Source: JAEMQF01 sp963850525 (GTDB lineage Bacteria > Pseudomonadota > Gammaproteobacteria > Burkholderiales > Burkholderiaceae_C). Taken from it: DNA of 64,000 bases. The stretch spans positions 248,001 through 312,000 of the forward strand of contig CAWKLQ010000010.1 in assembly GCA_963850525.1 (NCBI GenBank), written 5' to 3'. The position numbers were made by a program, and so were the translations under genes. The notes below the pieces were generated by a model. The model searched no databases. It was not told the DNA's origin and saw nothing but the letters and a program-made list of their open reading frames with translations. This document shows positions 53,416-61,949 of this stretch, piece by piece. How positions within the stretch are numbered: the first letter of the stretch is position 1; the number at the start of each line of letters is the position of its first letter.

Positions 53416-54003
53416 ATGCCGCCGATCGATCCCGTCCCCGCCGCGCCTGACGTCGCCGCCGAGGCCGTACCGCAGTTCAGCGCGCGCGAGTTCCGCGACG
53501 CGATGGGCCAGTTCGCCACCGGCGTCGTCGTCATCTCCACCGAGCTCGACGGCGGTGCCCACGCGATGACCGCCAACGCCTTCATGTCGGGCTCGCTGGA
53601 GCCGCCGCTGGTGCTGATCTCGGTGGCCTGCACGGCACGCATGCACGACAAGATCCGCCAGTCGCGGGTGTTCGGCATCAGCATGCTGGCGCAGACGCAA
53701 CTGGCGGTCAGCAACCATTTCGCCGGCAAGCCCACGCCCGATCATGCGCCGCGCTTCGAGCGGCTGCATGGCCTACCCGTGGTGGCTGGCGCCTCGCTGC
53801 AACTCGCCGCCGAATTGCGCCACGAGTACGCCTGCGGCGACCACACGCTGTTTGTAGGCCAAGTACAGGCGCTGCGCAGCCCGGCGCACAAGCATCGCCC
53901 GCTGCTATTCCATGCCGGCCGCTACGACAAGCTGGCGCATCCAGATTGGAGCGACGCATCGATGCCCGAGGGCTTCTGGGTCAACCACGAAATGCAATGG
54001 TGA
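53416..54003 (+). CDS. flavin reductase (HpaC-like)
   Basis: 195 residues with the split-barrel flavin reductase fold: FRDAMGQFATGVVVISTELD, AMTANAFMSGSLEPPLVLIS (FMN/FAD phosphate binding) and GDHTLFVGQVQAL. It reduces free flavin with NAD(P)H for the two monooxygenases. Its last codons overlap the start of the next gene. Confidence 0.93.
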   Translation: MPPIDPVPAAPDVAAEAVPQFSAREFRDAMGQFATGVVVISTELDGGAHAMTANAFMSGSLEPPLVLISVACTARMHDKIRQSRVFGISMLAQTQLAVSNHFAGKPTPDHAPRFERLHGLPVVAGASLQLAAELRHEYACGDHTLFVGQVQALRSPAHKHRPLLFHAGRYDKLAHPDWSDASMPEGFWVNHEMQW

Positions 54004-56519
54004 GTAAGCTCGCAGCCATGCCCACCGCCTTGCCCTTGACCAGCCCCGCCCACCCGGTGGAGACTCCCAGCGGAGCCACCGCGCGACCGGTGCAAGGCAT
54101 TGGTGCTGCGCTGCAGCGACTCGAGGACCCGCGGCTGCTCACCGGCCAGGGGTGCTATGCCGACGACGTGAATCGGCCCGGACAGGCCTGGGGCTACGTG
54201 CTGCGTTCGCCGACCGCGCACGCACGCATCAGGCGCATCGACGTCAGCGGCGCGCTCGAGGTGCCGGGTCTGTGTGCGGTGCTCACCGGCGCGGACTACC
54301 GTGCCGATGGCCTGGGCATGATGCCATGCGTCAGCATCCCGCCTACCATCACCGGCAAGACCTACCACTCGACGCCGTTCCCGGCGCTCGAGGACGAAGT
54401 CGTACGTTGCGTCGGCGCCGGGCTCGCATTCGTCATTGCCGAGACGCTGGCCGCTGCCATCGATGCCGCCGAGCGCATTGTTGTCGAATACGAGCCGCTG
54501 CCGGTGGTGGCTACCGTCGAGGCGGCCATCGCCGACGGCGCGCCATTGGTCTGGCCGCATGCCGAAGGCAACCGCTGCTTCGTGCACGAACTTGGCGACC
54601 CCGCCGCCACCGAGCGCGCCTTCGCCGCGGCCGACCGCGTGGTGCGCGCGCGCGTGCGCAGCCAGCGTCTGGCTGGCAATCCGCTGGAACCGCGCGCCTG
54701 TCTCGGCGCTTATCACGAAGGCGAACAGCGTTGGAGCCTGACGACGTCCACTGCCAACCCACACCGCATTCGACTGCTGCTGGCCGAGCACATCTTCCAC
54801 GTGCCGGCGCACCGGCTTCACGTCGTCGCCGGCGACGTCGGCGGCGGCTTCGGCACCAAGGGTGGTCTCTATCCCGAGGAGATCCTGGTGCTGTGGGCGG
54901 CGCAGCGCGTCGGCCGCCCAGTGAAGTGGGTGTGTGACCGCAGCGAGGCCTTCCTCTCCGACTTCAACGGCCGCGACCAGGTGGCCGACGCTGAACTGGC
55001 GGTGAAAGACGACGGCACCGTGCTCGGCATGCGTGTCGAGATCAACCACAACCTCGGCTGCCAGCTCGGGCCCTCGACCGCGCATCCGCCGCTGGTCGGG
55101 TCGCGCATGCTGTCGGGCGTGTACGCGTTCCCGGCGATGCACGTCACGATCAACGGCATCTTCACCCACAGCCGCACGCTCACCACTTACCGCGGGGCCG
55201 GCCGGCCCGAAGCGACGCTGGTGGTCGAACGCTTGATGGACCTGGCCGCGGCGGAACTCGGCATCGACCCGGTGGAGATACGCCGTCGCAACCTGATCGC
55301 GCCGCGGCAGATGCCGTACCGCACGGCGATCGGCGAGACCTACGACTGCGGCGAGTTCGAACCGCTGATGGACCAGGCGCTGGCGCAGGCCGACTGGCAG
55401 GGCTTCGAGGCGCGCAAGGCGGTGAGCGCGGCGCGCGGCCTGCTGCGCGGACGCGGTCTGTCGATGTACATCGAGGTTTGCGCGACGATCAGCGAGCGCA
55501 TGGAGCTGCGCTTCGACGCCACCGGCGGCTTGGCCATCCTGGCAGGCACCTTCAGCTACGGCCAGGGCCACCACACCGCGTATGCACAGATGGTGCACGA
55601 GTGGCTGGGCGTACCGTTGGAACGCATCCGCTTCGTGCAGGGCGACACCGACGTCATCGCCAGCGGACGCGGCAGCTTCGGCTCGCGCAGCATGACGGTC
55701 GGCGGCTCGGCGCTGAAGGCGGCGTGCGAGCAGGTGATCGAGCGCGGCCGGCGCGTCGCCGGGATCCTGCTCGACACCGAACCCGAGGAGCTGGTCTTCG
55801 TGCGCGGCGTCTACCGAAGTCAGGACGGGACCCGCGAGATCACGCTCGACCGCGTGGCCAAGGCCACCTTCGCCTGGGGCGCGCCGAAGCCGCTGCCTCC
55901 CGAGCTGTGGTCGGGGCTGGAAGGGCGCGGCTACTTCAGCGCCAACCCGCAGAACTATCCTAACGGCTGCTACATCGCCGAGGTGGAGATCGAGCCAGAG
56001 ACCGGCCAGGTGACGCTGGCTGCGGTCAGCGGCATCGACGATGTCGGCACGATGATCAACCCGCTGATTCTCGAAGGCCAGATGCACGGCGGCATTGCAC
56101 AGGCCGCCGGTCAGGCGCTGAAGGAGCGCGTTGTGCACGGCGACGACGGCCAGCTGCTGAGCGGCTCGTTCACCGACTACGCAATGCCGCAGGCGCAGGA
56201 CTTCCCGCGCTTCAAGCTCGGCTTCCGCCCGGTACCGACCGCGACCAACCCGCTCGGCGTCAAGGGCGGCGCCGAGACCGGCACCATCGGCCTGCCGCCG
56301 GCCATCGCGAGCGCGATCGTCGACGCGCTCCGCCCGCTGGGCGTCACCGACATCACGCTGCCGGCGACCGCGCAGACCGTGTGGCTGGCGATGCGCGACG
56401 CGCGCGAGCGCCACGCGGCGCGTCCGCCCGGCGCGCGCTTCGAGCCGCACGCGCATGGCGACGGCCGGCAAAGCGACGGCGACGCCACCCCCAAACCCAC
56501 CGACAACTCGGACGCATGA
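53997..56519 (+). CDS. molybdenum hydroxylase large subunit (xanthine dehydrogenase/CoxL family)
   Basis: 840 residues that bind the molybdopterin cytosine dinucleotide cofactor. GDVGGGFGTKGG, TYRGAGRPEATLVVER and GQGHHTAYAQMVHEW are cofactor-contact segments, and E760 in GGAETGTIG is the catalytic Glu. The CO-dehydrogenase-specific active-site Cys loop is absent, so it is a hydroxylase, not a CO dehydrogenase. Such enzymes add a water-derived oxygen to N-heteroaromatic or aromatic rings. An alternative ATG is at 54018. Confidence 0.93.
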   Translation: MVSKLAAMPTALPLTSPAHPVETPSGATARPVQGIGAALQRLEDPRLLTGQGCYADDVNRPGQAWGYVLRSPTAHARIRRIDVSGALEVPGLCAVLTGADYRADGLGMMPCVSIPPTITGKTYHSTPFPALEDEVVRCVGAGLAFVIAETLAAAIDAAERIVVEYEPLPVVATVEAAIADGAPLVWPHAEGNRCFVHELGDPAATERAFAAADRVVRARVRSQRLAGNPLEPRACLGAYHEGEQRWSLTTSTANPHRIRLLLAEHIFHVPAHRLHVVAGDVGGGFGTKGGLYPEEILVLWAAQRVGRPVKWVCDRSEAFLSDFNGRDQVADAELAVKDDGTVLGMRVEINHNLGCQLGPSTAHPPLVGSRMLSGVYAFPAMHVTINGIFTHSRTLTTYRGAGRPEATLVVERLMDLAAAELGIDPVEIRRRNLIAPRQMPYRTAIGETYDCGEFEPLMDQALAQADWQGFEARKAVSAARGLLRGRGLSMYIEVCATISERMELRFDATGGLAILAGTFSYGQGHHTAYAQMVHEWLGVPLERIRFVQGDTDVIASGRGSFGSRSMTVGGSALKAACEQVIERGRRVAGILLDTEPEELVFVRGVYRSQDGTREITLDRVAKATFAWGAPKPLPPELWSGLEGRGYFSANPQNYPNGCYIAEVEIEPETGQVTLAAVSGIDDVGTMINPLILEGQMHGGIAQAAGQALKERVVHGDDGQLLSGSFTDYAMPQAQDFPRFKLGFRPVPTATNPLGVKGGAETGTIGLPPAIASAIVDALRPLGVTDITLPATAQTVWLAMRDARERHAARPPGARFEPHAHGDGRQSDGDATPKPTDNSDA

Positions 56520-56827
56520 TGACGCTGTACATGGTGTATCGAATCGATCGCGACGACGGCCGCGCCGCGGCCATCCGCGAAGCCACGCGACCGGCGCACC
56601 GCGCGTACATGGACCAGTTCGCCGCGCGCGTGCGCCTGGGCGGGCCGGTTCTCGATGCCGTGGGCAATGCCTGCGGCGGTCTGATGCTGATCGAGGCCGA
56701 GGACGAGGCCAGCGTGCGCGCCATGGTCGCGGACGACCCGTTCGAACTTGCAGGGCTGTCCGCGCGCATCGACATCTATCCCTTCCGCTGGCAGACCAAG
56801 CGGCCGGCCGACCTGCCGCCGCTGTAG
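56516..56827 (+). CDS. YCII-related small protein
   Basis: 103 residues with a YCII-type ferredoxin-like fold: YMVYRIDRDDGRAAAIREA, RPAHRAYMDQFAARVRLGGP and VRAMVADDPFELAGL (the DPF signature). Members are often metabolic enzymes such as chloromuconolactone dehalogenase relatives. Its ATG overlaps the stop of the large-subunit gene. Probably handles a pathway intermediate; activity unknown. Confidence 0.8.
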   Translation: MMTLYMVYRIDRDDGRAAAIREATRPAHRAYMDQFAARVRLGGPVLDAVGNACGGLMLIEAEDEASVRAMVADDPFELAGLSARIDIYPFRWQTKRPADLPPL

Positions 56828-56865
56828 CGCGCCCGTACCGCAAGAACCACCAAAGGCACCCGACG

Positions 56866-57501
56866 ATGGATTTGACCGGACAACAACTGCTGCCGCTGCC
56901 GCGCGACAAGGTGTGGGCCGCGCTACTCGACCCGCAGACTCTGCGTGCTGCGATCCCCGGCTGCGAGTTCGTCAATGACGAAGGTAACGGCCTGTACAGC
57001 GTCGGCGTGCTCGCCGCGGTCGGCCCGGTGAAGGCGCGTTTCAAGGGCCGCATGCAGCAGCAGGATCTGCAGCCGCCGCACCGCTACACCCTGAGCTTCG
57101 AAGGTGACGGCGGCATGGCCGGCTTCGCCAAAGGCAGCGCCGAGGTCGAGCTGGTCGAGGAGGGAGAGACGCGCGAACAGACGCGCCTGAACTATCGCGC
57201 GCAAGCGCAGATCGGCGGGCGGCTGGCGCAAATCGGCTCGCGGCTGATCGACGCCACCGCGGCGAAGATGTCGGCGCAGTTCTTCGAGCGGCTGACGCAG
57301 GCGATCACGGCGCCCGAGGTCGTGGCCGAGGCACCTGCGGCACCCGTCGCTGCGGCGCCGGCGGCGGCTCGCCCTGCAGGCGTGCCTGTGCCGATCGCGC
57401 AGCCCGCGCCCGGCCTCGTCACCATTCAGATGCCGGCCTGGACCTGGGCCTTCACCATCACCGTGATCGCGCTGCTGTCGGCCTGGCTGGCGGCGCACTG
57501 A
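56866..57501 (+). CDS. CoxG-like protein with C-terminal membrane anchor
   Basis: 211 residues. SRPBCC/CoxG domain (about 1-145: DLTGQQLLPLPRDKVWAALL, IPGCEFV, and the motif GSAEVELVEEG), a Pro/Ala-rich hinge, and a terminal hydrophobic helix (about 190-208) that would anchor it in the membrane. CoxG tethers CO dehydrogenase to the membrane in carboxydotrophs; here it may dock the molybdenum hydroxylase and pass its electrons to the respiratory chain. Confidence 0.87.
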   Translation: MDLTGQQLLPLPRDKVWAALLDPQTLRAAIPGCEFVNDEGNGLYSVGVLAAVGPVKARFKGRMQQQDLQPPHRYTLSFEGDGGMAGFAKGSAEVELVEEGETREQTRLNYRAQAQIGGRLAQIGSRLIDATAAKMSAQFFERLTQAITAPEVVAEAPAAPVAAAPAAARPAGVPVPIAQPAPGLVTIQMPAWTWAFTITVIALLSAWLAAH

Positions 57502-57514
57502 AGCAAGAGTCGTC

Positions 57515-58003
57515 ATGCCCACCGTCAACGTCAGCCTTACCGTCAATGGCCAAGTGCAGTCGCACGCGGTCGAGCCGCGCACGCTGCTCGTGCATTACCT
57601 TCGCGACCATTGCCGGCTCACCGGCAGCCACGTCGGCTGCGACACGACGCAGTGCGGCTGCTGCACCGTCCACCTGGACGGGCGCGCCGTCAAGTCCTGT
57701 ACCGTGCTGGCGGTGCAGGCGCAGGGTGCCGAGGTGACGACGATCGAGGGCATCGGCAGCGTCGAGCACCTGCACCCGCTGCAGGAGGCGTTCCGCCGCC
57801 ACCACGCGCTGCAATGCGGCTATTGCACGCCGGGCATGGTGATGCAGGGCATCGACATCGTGCGCCGCGGTTGCGCGCGCGACGAGGTGACGGTGCGCCA
57901 CGAACTCGAGGGCAACCTGTGCCGCTGCACCGGCTACCAGGGCATTGTCGAAGCCATCCTCGACTACGCCGGCAGCGAGGCCGGCGCCGCGAAACAAGGC
58001 TAA
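57515..58003 (+). CDS. molybdenum hydroxylase 2Fe-2S subunit (CoxS-like)
   Basis: 162 residues with both cluster sites: plant-ferredoxin type C42, C47, C50, C62 and the all-helical type C101, C104, C136, C138 (CGYCTPGM and CRCTGY). It carries electrons from the molybdenum site to the FAD subunit. All ligands present. Confidence 0.95.
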   Translation: MPTVNVSLTVNGQVQSHAVEPRTLLVHYLRDHCRLTGSHVGCDTTQCGCCTVHLDGRAVKSCTVLAVQAQGAEVTTIEGIGSVEHLHPLQEAFRRHHALQCGYCTPGMVMQGIDIVRRGCARDEVTVRHELEGNLCRCTGYQGIVEAILDYAGSEAGAAKQG

Positions 58004-58007
58004 GACG

Positions 58008-58820
58008 ATGAGCAACGCGATGGTCGACTTCGACTACGCCCGGCCCGCGTCGCTGGCCGAGGCGCTGCGCTTGCTGCGCGGCGAGCCCGAGGCCAAGGTG
58101 CTGGCGGGCGGGCAGTCGCTGCTGCCGACGATGAAGCAGCGACTGGCGCGGCCGACGCTGCTGGTTGATGTGCAGGACCTCGACGCAATGCATGGCATCA
58201 GCGTGACCGACACGCATGTGGCGATCGGCGCGATGACACGCCATGCCGAGGTCGCCAGCAGCGCCCGCGTCGCCGAGGCGCTGCCAGCGCTGGCCCACAT
58301 GGCGCGCGGCATTGCCCACCCACAGGTGCGGCACATGGGCACGATGGGCGGTTCGGTGGCGCACAACGACCCCGGCGCCGACTACCCCGCGGCGGTGCTC
58401 GGCCTGGGCGCGACACTGCACACCGACCGCCGCCGCATCGCCGCCGACGCCTTCTTCACCGGGTTGTTCGGCACCGCTCTCGAGCCCGGCGAGCTGCTGC
58501 TGCGCATCGAATATCCGCGTCACCAGCGCAGCGGCTACTGCAAGCTGCCGCACCCGGCCTCGGGGCTGGTGACCACCGGTGCCTGGGTGACGCGACTGCC
58601 CGACGGCGTGCGCGTCGCCATCAATGGCGCTGCGCCCTGCGTCTTCCGCCACGAGGAGGCCGAGCGCCGGCTGCTCGCTCGCTTCGACCCGGCGAGCCTG
58701 GACGGCTTCAGCCAGAGCCCGCAGGGGCTGAACGCCGACTTTCATGTCGGCGTCGACTACCGCGCGCAGCTGGTGATGGTGGCGCTGCGGCGCGCGCTTG
58801 CAATGGCGCTGACGCACTGA
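58008..58820 (+). CDS. molybdenum hydroxylase FAD-binding subunit (CoxM-like)
   Basis: 270 residues with the flavin-binding motifs VLAGGQSLLPTMKQRLARP and MGTMGGSVAHNDPGADYPAA. Together with the preceding subunits it forms an (LMS)2 hydroxylase. Four bases separate it from the 2Fe-2S gene. Confidence 0.94.
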   Translation: MSNAMVDFDYARPASLAEALRLLRGEPEAKVLAGGQSLLPTMKQRLARPTLLVDVQDLDAMHGISVTDTHVAIGAMTRHAEVASSARVAEALPALAHMARGIAHPQVRHMGTMGGSVAHNDPGADYPAAVLGLGATLHTDRRRIAADAFFTGLFGTALEPGELLLRIEYPRHQRSGYCKLPHPASGLVTTGAWVTRLPDGVRVAINGAAPCVFRHEEAERRLLARFDPASLDGFSQSPQGLNADFHVGVDYRAQLVMVALRRALAMALTH

Positions 58821-58859
58821 TCCCGGTCCCCCTTTGACACCCCTATCGAGGCCGATGCC

Positions 58860-59723
58860 ATGAAACTGCTTTCTTTCGTGTCCCCCACGCGTGCCAGCTT
58901 CGGCGTCGTCGACGGCGGCCGCGTCATCGACATGGGCGTGCGCCTGGGCGCGAGCTGCCCCGACCTGAAGAGCGCGCTGCAGGCGGGTGCGCTCGAGCGC
59001 ATCGGCAAGCTCGCCGCCGGCGCGCCGGCCGACTACCGCGTCGACGAGGTGCACTTCCTGCCGCTGCTGCCCAACCCCGGCAAGATTGTCTGTGTCGGTT
59101 TGAACTACGTCGCGCATCGTGCCGAGGGTGGCCACAAGACCGAGTCCCCGGCACCAGTGATCTTCCTGCGCGTGCCCGAGTCGCAGGTCGGTCACGGCCA
59201 GCCGATGCTGTGCCCGCGCGAGTCGAGCCAGTTCGACTTTGAGGCCGAGCTGGCAGTGGTCATCGGCAAGGCCGGCCGGCGCATCGCCGAGGCCGACGCG
59301 ATGGCGCACATCGCCGGCATCAGCTGCTACAACGACGGTTCGGTGCGTGACTGGCAGCTGCAGACGCCGCAGTGGTCGCCGGGCAAGAACTTCCCCGCCA
59401 CCGGCGCCTTCGGCCCCTGGCTGGTGACGCCCGACGAGATCGACCCGGCGCGCTCGCTGCGCCTGAGCTGCCGCCTCAACGGCCAGACCATGCAGGACAC
59501 GACCACCGATCTGATGATGTTCCCGATTCCCGAGCTCATCAGTTTTATCTCCACCTGGACCACGCTCGAGGTGGGCGACGTCATCGTCACCGGCACGCCG
59601 GGCGGCGTCGGCCTGCGCCGCGACCCGCAGGTGTGGATGAAACACGGCGACGTGGTCGAGATCGAGCTTGAAGGCGTGGGCGTGCTGCGCAACCCGATCA
59701 TCAAGGAAGGCGAGGCGGCATGA
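58860..59723 (+). CDS. fumarylacetoacetate hydrolase-fold enzyme
   Basis: 287 residues. N-terminal domain, then the FAH domain with KIVCVGLNYVAHRAEGGHKT, the metal-binding EAELAVVIGKAGRRI and the late GTPGGVGLRRDPQVW. Members cleave C-C bonds of acylpyruvates or hydrate or decarboxylate ring-cleavage products. Placed just after the hydroxylase and before an aldolase-like gene, it likely acts on the product of the extradiol enzyme. It overlaps the next gene by ATGA. Confidence 0.93.
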   Translation: MKLLSFVSPTRASFGVVDGGRVIDMGVRLGASCPDLKSALQAGALERIGKLAAGAPADYRVDEVHFLPLLPNPGKIVCVGLNYVAHRAEGGHKTESPAPVIFLRVPESQVGHGQPMLCPRESSQFDFEAELAVVIGKAGRRIAEADAMAHIAGISCYNDGSVRDWQLQTPQWSPGKNFPATGAFGPWLVTPDEIDPARSLRLSCRLNGQTMQDTTTDLMMFPIPELISFISTWTTLEVGDVIVTGTPGGVGLRRDPQVWMKHGDVVEIELEGVGVLRNPIIKEGEAA

Positions 59724-60460
59724 ACGGCGAAGCCTTTGTCGCACTGGCCGACGAGACGCGTGCGCGCCTGGCGCGCTGCGGCGCCGCCACGCTGGCCAAC
59801 GCGCTGCTCAAACGCGGCCTGCGCAACGCCTTCCTGCTCGGGCTGCAGGCGGTGGCGCAGGGGCAGCCGGCGCTGATCGGCCCGGCCTGGACGCTGCGTT
59901 TTATCCCGGCGCGCGAGGACAAGGACAGCATGGCGCTGTACGCACGCGACGACAGCCTGCACAGGCGTGCGATCGAGGAATGCCCGGCAGGCGCGGTGCT
60001 GGTGATGAGCACCGGCGACGACCTGCGTGCCTCGTGCATGGGCGACATGATGGCGCTGCGGCTCAAGGTGCGCGGTGTCGCCGGCGTCGTCAGCGACGGC
60101 GGCTACCGCGACACGCCGGGCATCGTCGCCACCGGACTGGCGTGTTTCCAGCGCGCGCCCTCGGGCCCGGCGACGCCGATCGCGCTGCACCCGGTGGAGT
60201 TCAACACGCCTATCGGCTGTGCAGGCGTCGCCATCTATCCAAACGACGTCATCGTCGGCGACGCCGAAGGCGTGGTCGCCATCCCGCGCCATTTGGTCGA
60301 GGAGATCGCCGCCGAATGCGAAGACATCGCCGACTACGAGGCCTTCGTCGCTATGCACATCCGCGCTGGGCGCTCGATCTTCGGCCTCTTTCCCGCCACG
60401 CCGCAGAGCACCCAGGAATACCAACGCTGGGTCGCCGCCGGTCGGCCTGCCCTCAACTGA
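59720..60460 (+). CDS. RraA-family aldolase/lyase
   Basis: 246 residues of the RraA/HMG aldolase family. The ARCGAATLANALLKRG start, GVVSDGGYRDTPGI (the conserved Arg-Asp that hold Mg2+ and substrate in HMG/CHA aldolase), and GDAEGVVAIPRHLVEEIAAE are all present. With the R-D pair kept, enzymatic retro-aldol activity is more likely than RNase E regulation. Probably the last carbon-splitting step. Confidence 0.9.
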   Translation: MNGEAFVALADETRARLARCGAATLANALLKRGLRNAFLLGLQAVAQGQPALIGPAWTLRFIPAREDKDSMALYARDDSLHRRAIEECPAGAVLVMSTGDDLRASCMGDMMALRLKVRGVAGVVSDGGYRDTPGIVATGLACFQRAPSGPATPIALHPVEFNTPIGCAGVAIYPNDVIVGDAEGVVAIPRHLVEEIAAECEDIADYEAFVAMHIRAGRSIFGLFPATPQSTQEYQRWVAAGRPALN

Positions 60461-60478
60461 CACGAGAGGAACGACACC

Positions 60479-60916
60479 ATGAGCAGAGAACAGCACCCCC
60501 ATGTCGCGCTGGCGCACACGCTCGAGGTGCTGCTGCACCGCGAGCAGTTCGACGACAGCAAGTGGGTCAACTTCCCCGAGTACGGGCTGCGCCAGTACTT
60601 CCTGTGGAAGAACGCGGAAACCGGTGCGTCGATCGCACTGCTCGAGTTCGACAAGGGCGGGCGCATCCCGGTGAAGCACACGCACGCGTCGAACCAGTTC
60701 ATGTACTGCATCTCGGGCGACTACGAGTACACCGAGGTCGGCCTGCGGCTGAAGCCGGGTTCGTACTACATGAACCCCAAGGACCATCCACATGGCCCGA
60801 CCATCGCGCACGAGAAGAGCGTGCTGATCGAGATCTACGACGGACCGCACTACTACGAGAAGCCGGTGTTCCACACCGAAGAGAGCATCGGCGGCTTCCT
60901 GGCGAAGAAGGGTTGA
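60479..60916 (+). CDS. cupin-domain protein
   Basis: 145-residue single cupin. Metal-binding residues are apparent in VKHTHASNQFMYCISGDYEY (HxH pattern) and LKPGSYYMNPKDHPHGPT. It resembles cupins that act as isomerases or dioxygenases on ring-cleavage products. GAGAGGA upstream. Substrate unknown; the gene is in the catabolic operon. Confidence 0.85.
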   Translation: MSREQHPHVALAHTLEVLLHREQFDDSKWVNFPEYGLRQYFLWKNAETGASIALLEFDKGGRIPVKHTHASNQFMYCISGDYEYTEVGLRLKPGSYYMNPKDHPHGPTIAHEKSVLIEIYDGPHYYEKPVFHTEESIGGFLAKKG

Positions 60917-60926
60917 GGGCCTTGCG

Positions 60927-61916
60927 ATAAACCACCTCTACACCGCCCGGCGTCGCGCCGCGGCGAAGGCCGCGGGCCTGCTGCTGGCCGCCGCCACCGG
61001 CTGGCCGCTGGCCAGCTTGGCGCAGACGGCGACTCCGCTGCGCATCGTCGTGCCTTATGCGGCCGGCGGCATCGGCGACCTGGTCGCGCGCACGCTGGGC
61101 GAGCCGGTCGGGCAGAAGCTCGGGCAGAACGTGCTGGTCGAGAACAAGCCGGGCGCGGCGACGGTGGTCGGTGCGCAGGCGGTGGCCGGCGCGCCGGCCG
61201 ACGGCAACACCGTGCTGCTGGTGGCGGCCAGCTTCGTCATCACGCCGTCGCTGCTCCCGAAGCTGCCCTACGACGTAGCGAAGGACTTCGCGCCGTTGAT
61301 GCTGCTGGCATCGAACCCGCATCTGCTGGTCGTGCACCCTTCGGTGCCGGCGACCAACCTGAAGGAGTTCATCGCCTGGGCCAGGTCGCGCAAGGGCGAA
61401 ACCGCCTACGCCTCGTTCGGCAACGCCTCGTCGGGCCACCTCGGCTACGAACTGCTGAAGAAGGCGGCCGGCTTCGACATGATCCACGTGCCCTACAAGG
61501 GCGGTGCGCCGGCCATCGCCGACCTGATCGCCGGCCAGGTGAGCGCGATGCTCACCGACCTGCCGCAGGCCATTCCGCATGTCAAGGCCGGCAAGCTGCG
61601 GGCGATCGCGCTCGCCGACGACACGCGCGTCGCGGCGCTGCCCGAGGTGCCGACCTTCGCCGAGGCCGGACTGCCGGGCTTCGAGTCGAAGTCGTGGTAC
61701 GGCCTGCTGCTGCGCAGCGGCACCCCGCCCGAGCGCGCGGCGCGGCTGCACGAAGCCTTCGCCGCGGCGCTGAAGGACCCTGCCGTGAAGGCCAAGCTCG
61801 AGCAGGCCGGGCTGGACATCATCGGCAGCAGCGCTTCCGAGTTCGGCCTGCACCTCAAGCGCGAAGGCGACAAGTACGCCGAGGCGGTGCGCATGTCGGG
61901 CGCGAAGATGGAGTGA
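60927..61916 (+). CDS. TctC/Bug solute-binding protein with apparent ATA start
   Basis: 329 residues if started at the ATA at 60927; the mature part begins near AQTATPLRIVVPYAAGGIGD. The frame has a good signal peptide (YTARRRAAAKAAGLLLAAAT...SLAQ), but no ATG, GTG or TTG precedes it in frame back into the cupin gene. ATA at 60927 has GAGGG seven bases upstream and lies ten bases after the cupin stop. Either this is a rare ATA start or an ATG has been miscalled. Conserved Bug motifs: NKPGAATVVGAQAV and VPYKGGAPAIADLIAGQV. Confidence 0.85.
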   Translation: MNHLYTARRRAAAKAAGLLLAAATGWPLASLAQTATPLRIVVPYAAGGIGDLVARTLGEPVGQKLGQNVLVENKPGAATVVGAQAVAGAPADGNTVLLVAASFVITPSLLPKLPYDVAKDFAPLMLLASNPHLLVVHPSVPATNLKEFIAWARSRKGETAYASFGNASSGHLGYELLKKAAGFDMIHVPYKGGAPAIADLIAGQVSAMLTDLPQAIPHVKAGKLRAIALADDTRVAALPEVPTFAEAGLPGFESKSWYGLLLRSGTPPERAARLHEAFAAALKDPAVKAKLEQAGLDIIGSSASEFGLHLKREGDKYAEAVRMSGAKME

Positions 61917-61949
61917 GGCCGGGCCCGCGACCTCTGCGGCCAGGTCCGT

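Noticed and set aside
53922..57053. 1043-codon minus-strand open frame opposite the molybdenum hydroxylase genes
   Set aside because: Antisense artefact of high-GC third positions; it crosses several real plus-strand genes.
53997..58820. Aerobic CO dehydrogenase
   Set aside because: The large subunit lacks the CoxL-specific active-site Cys loop and shows the general hydroxylase pattern TYRGAGRPEA.
59720..60460. RNase E inhibitor RraA
   Set aside because: Operon context and the retained Arg-Asp pair fit the aldolase branch better; longer than E. coli RraA.
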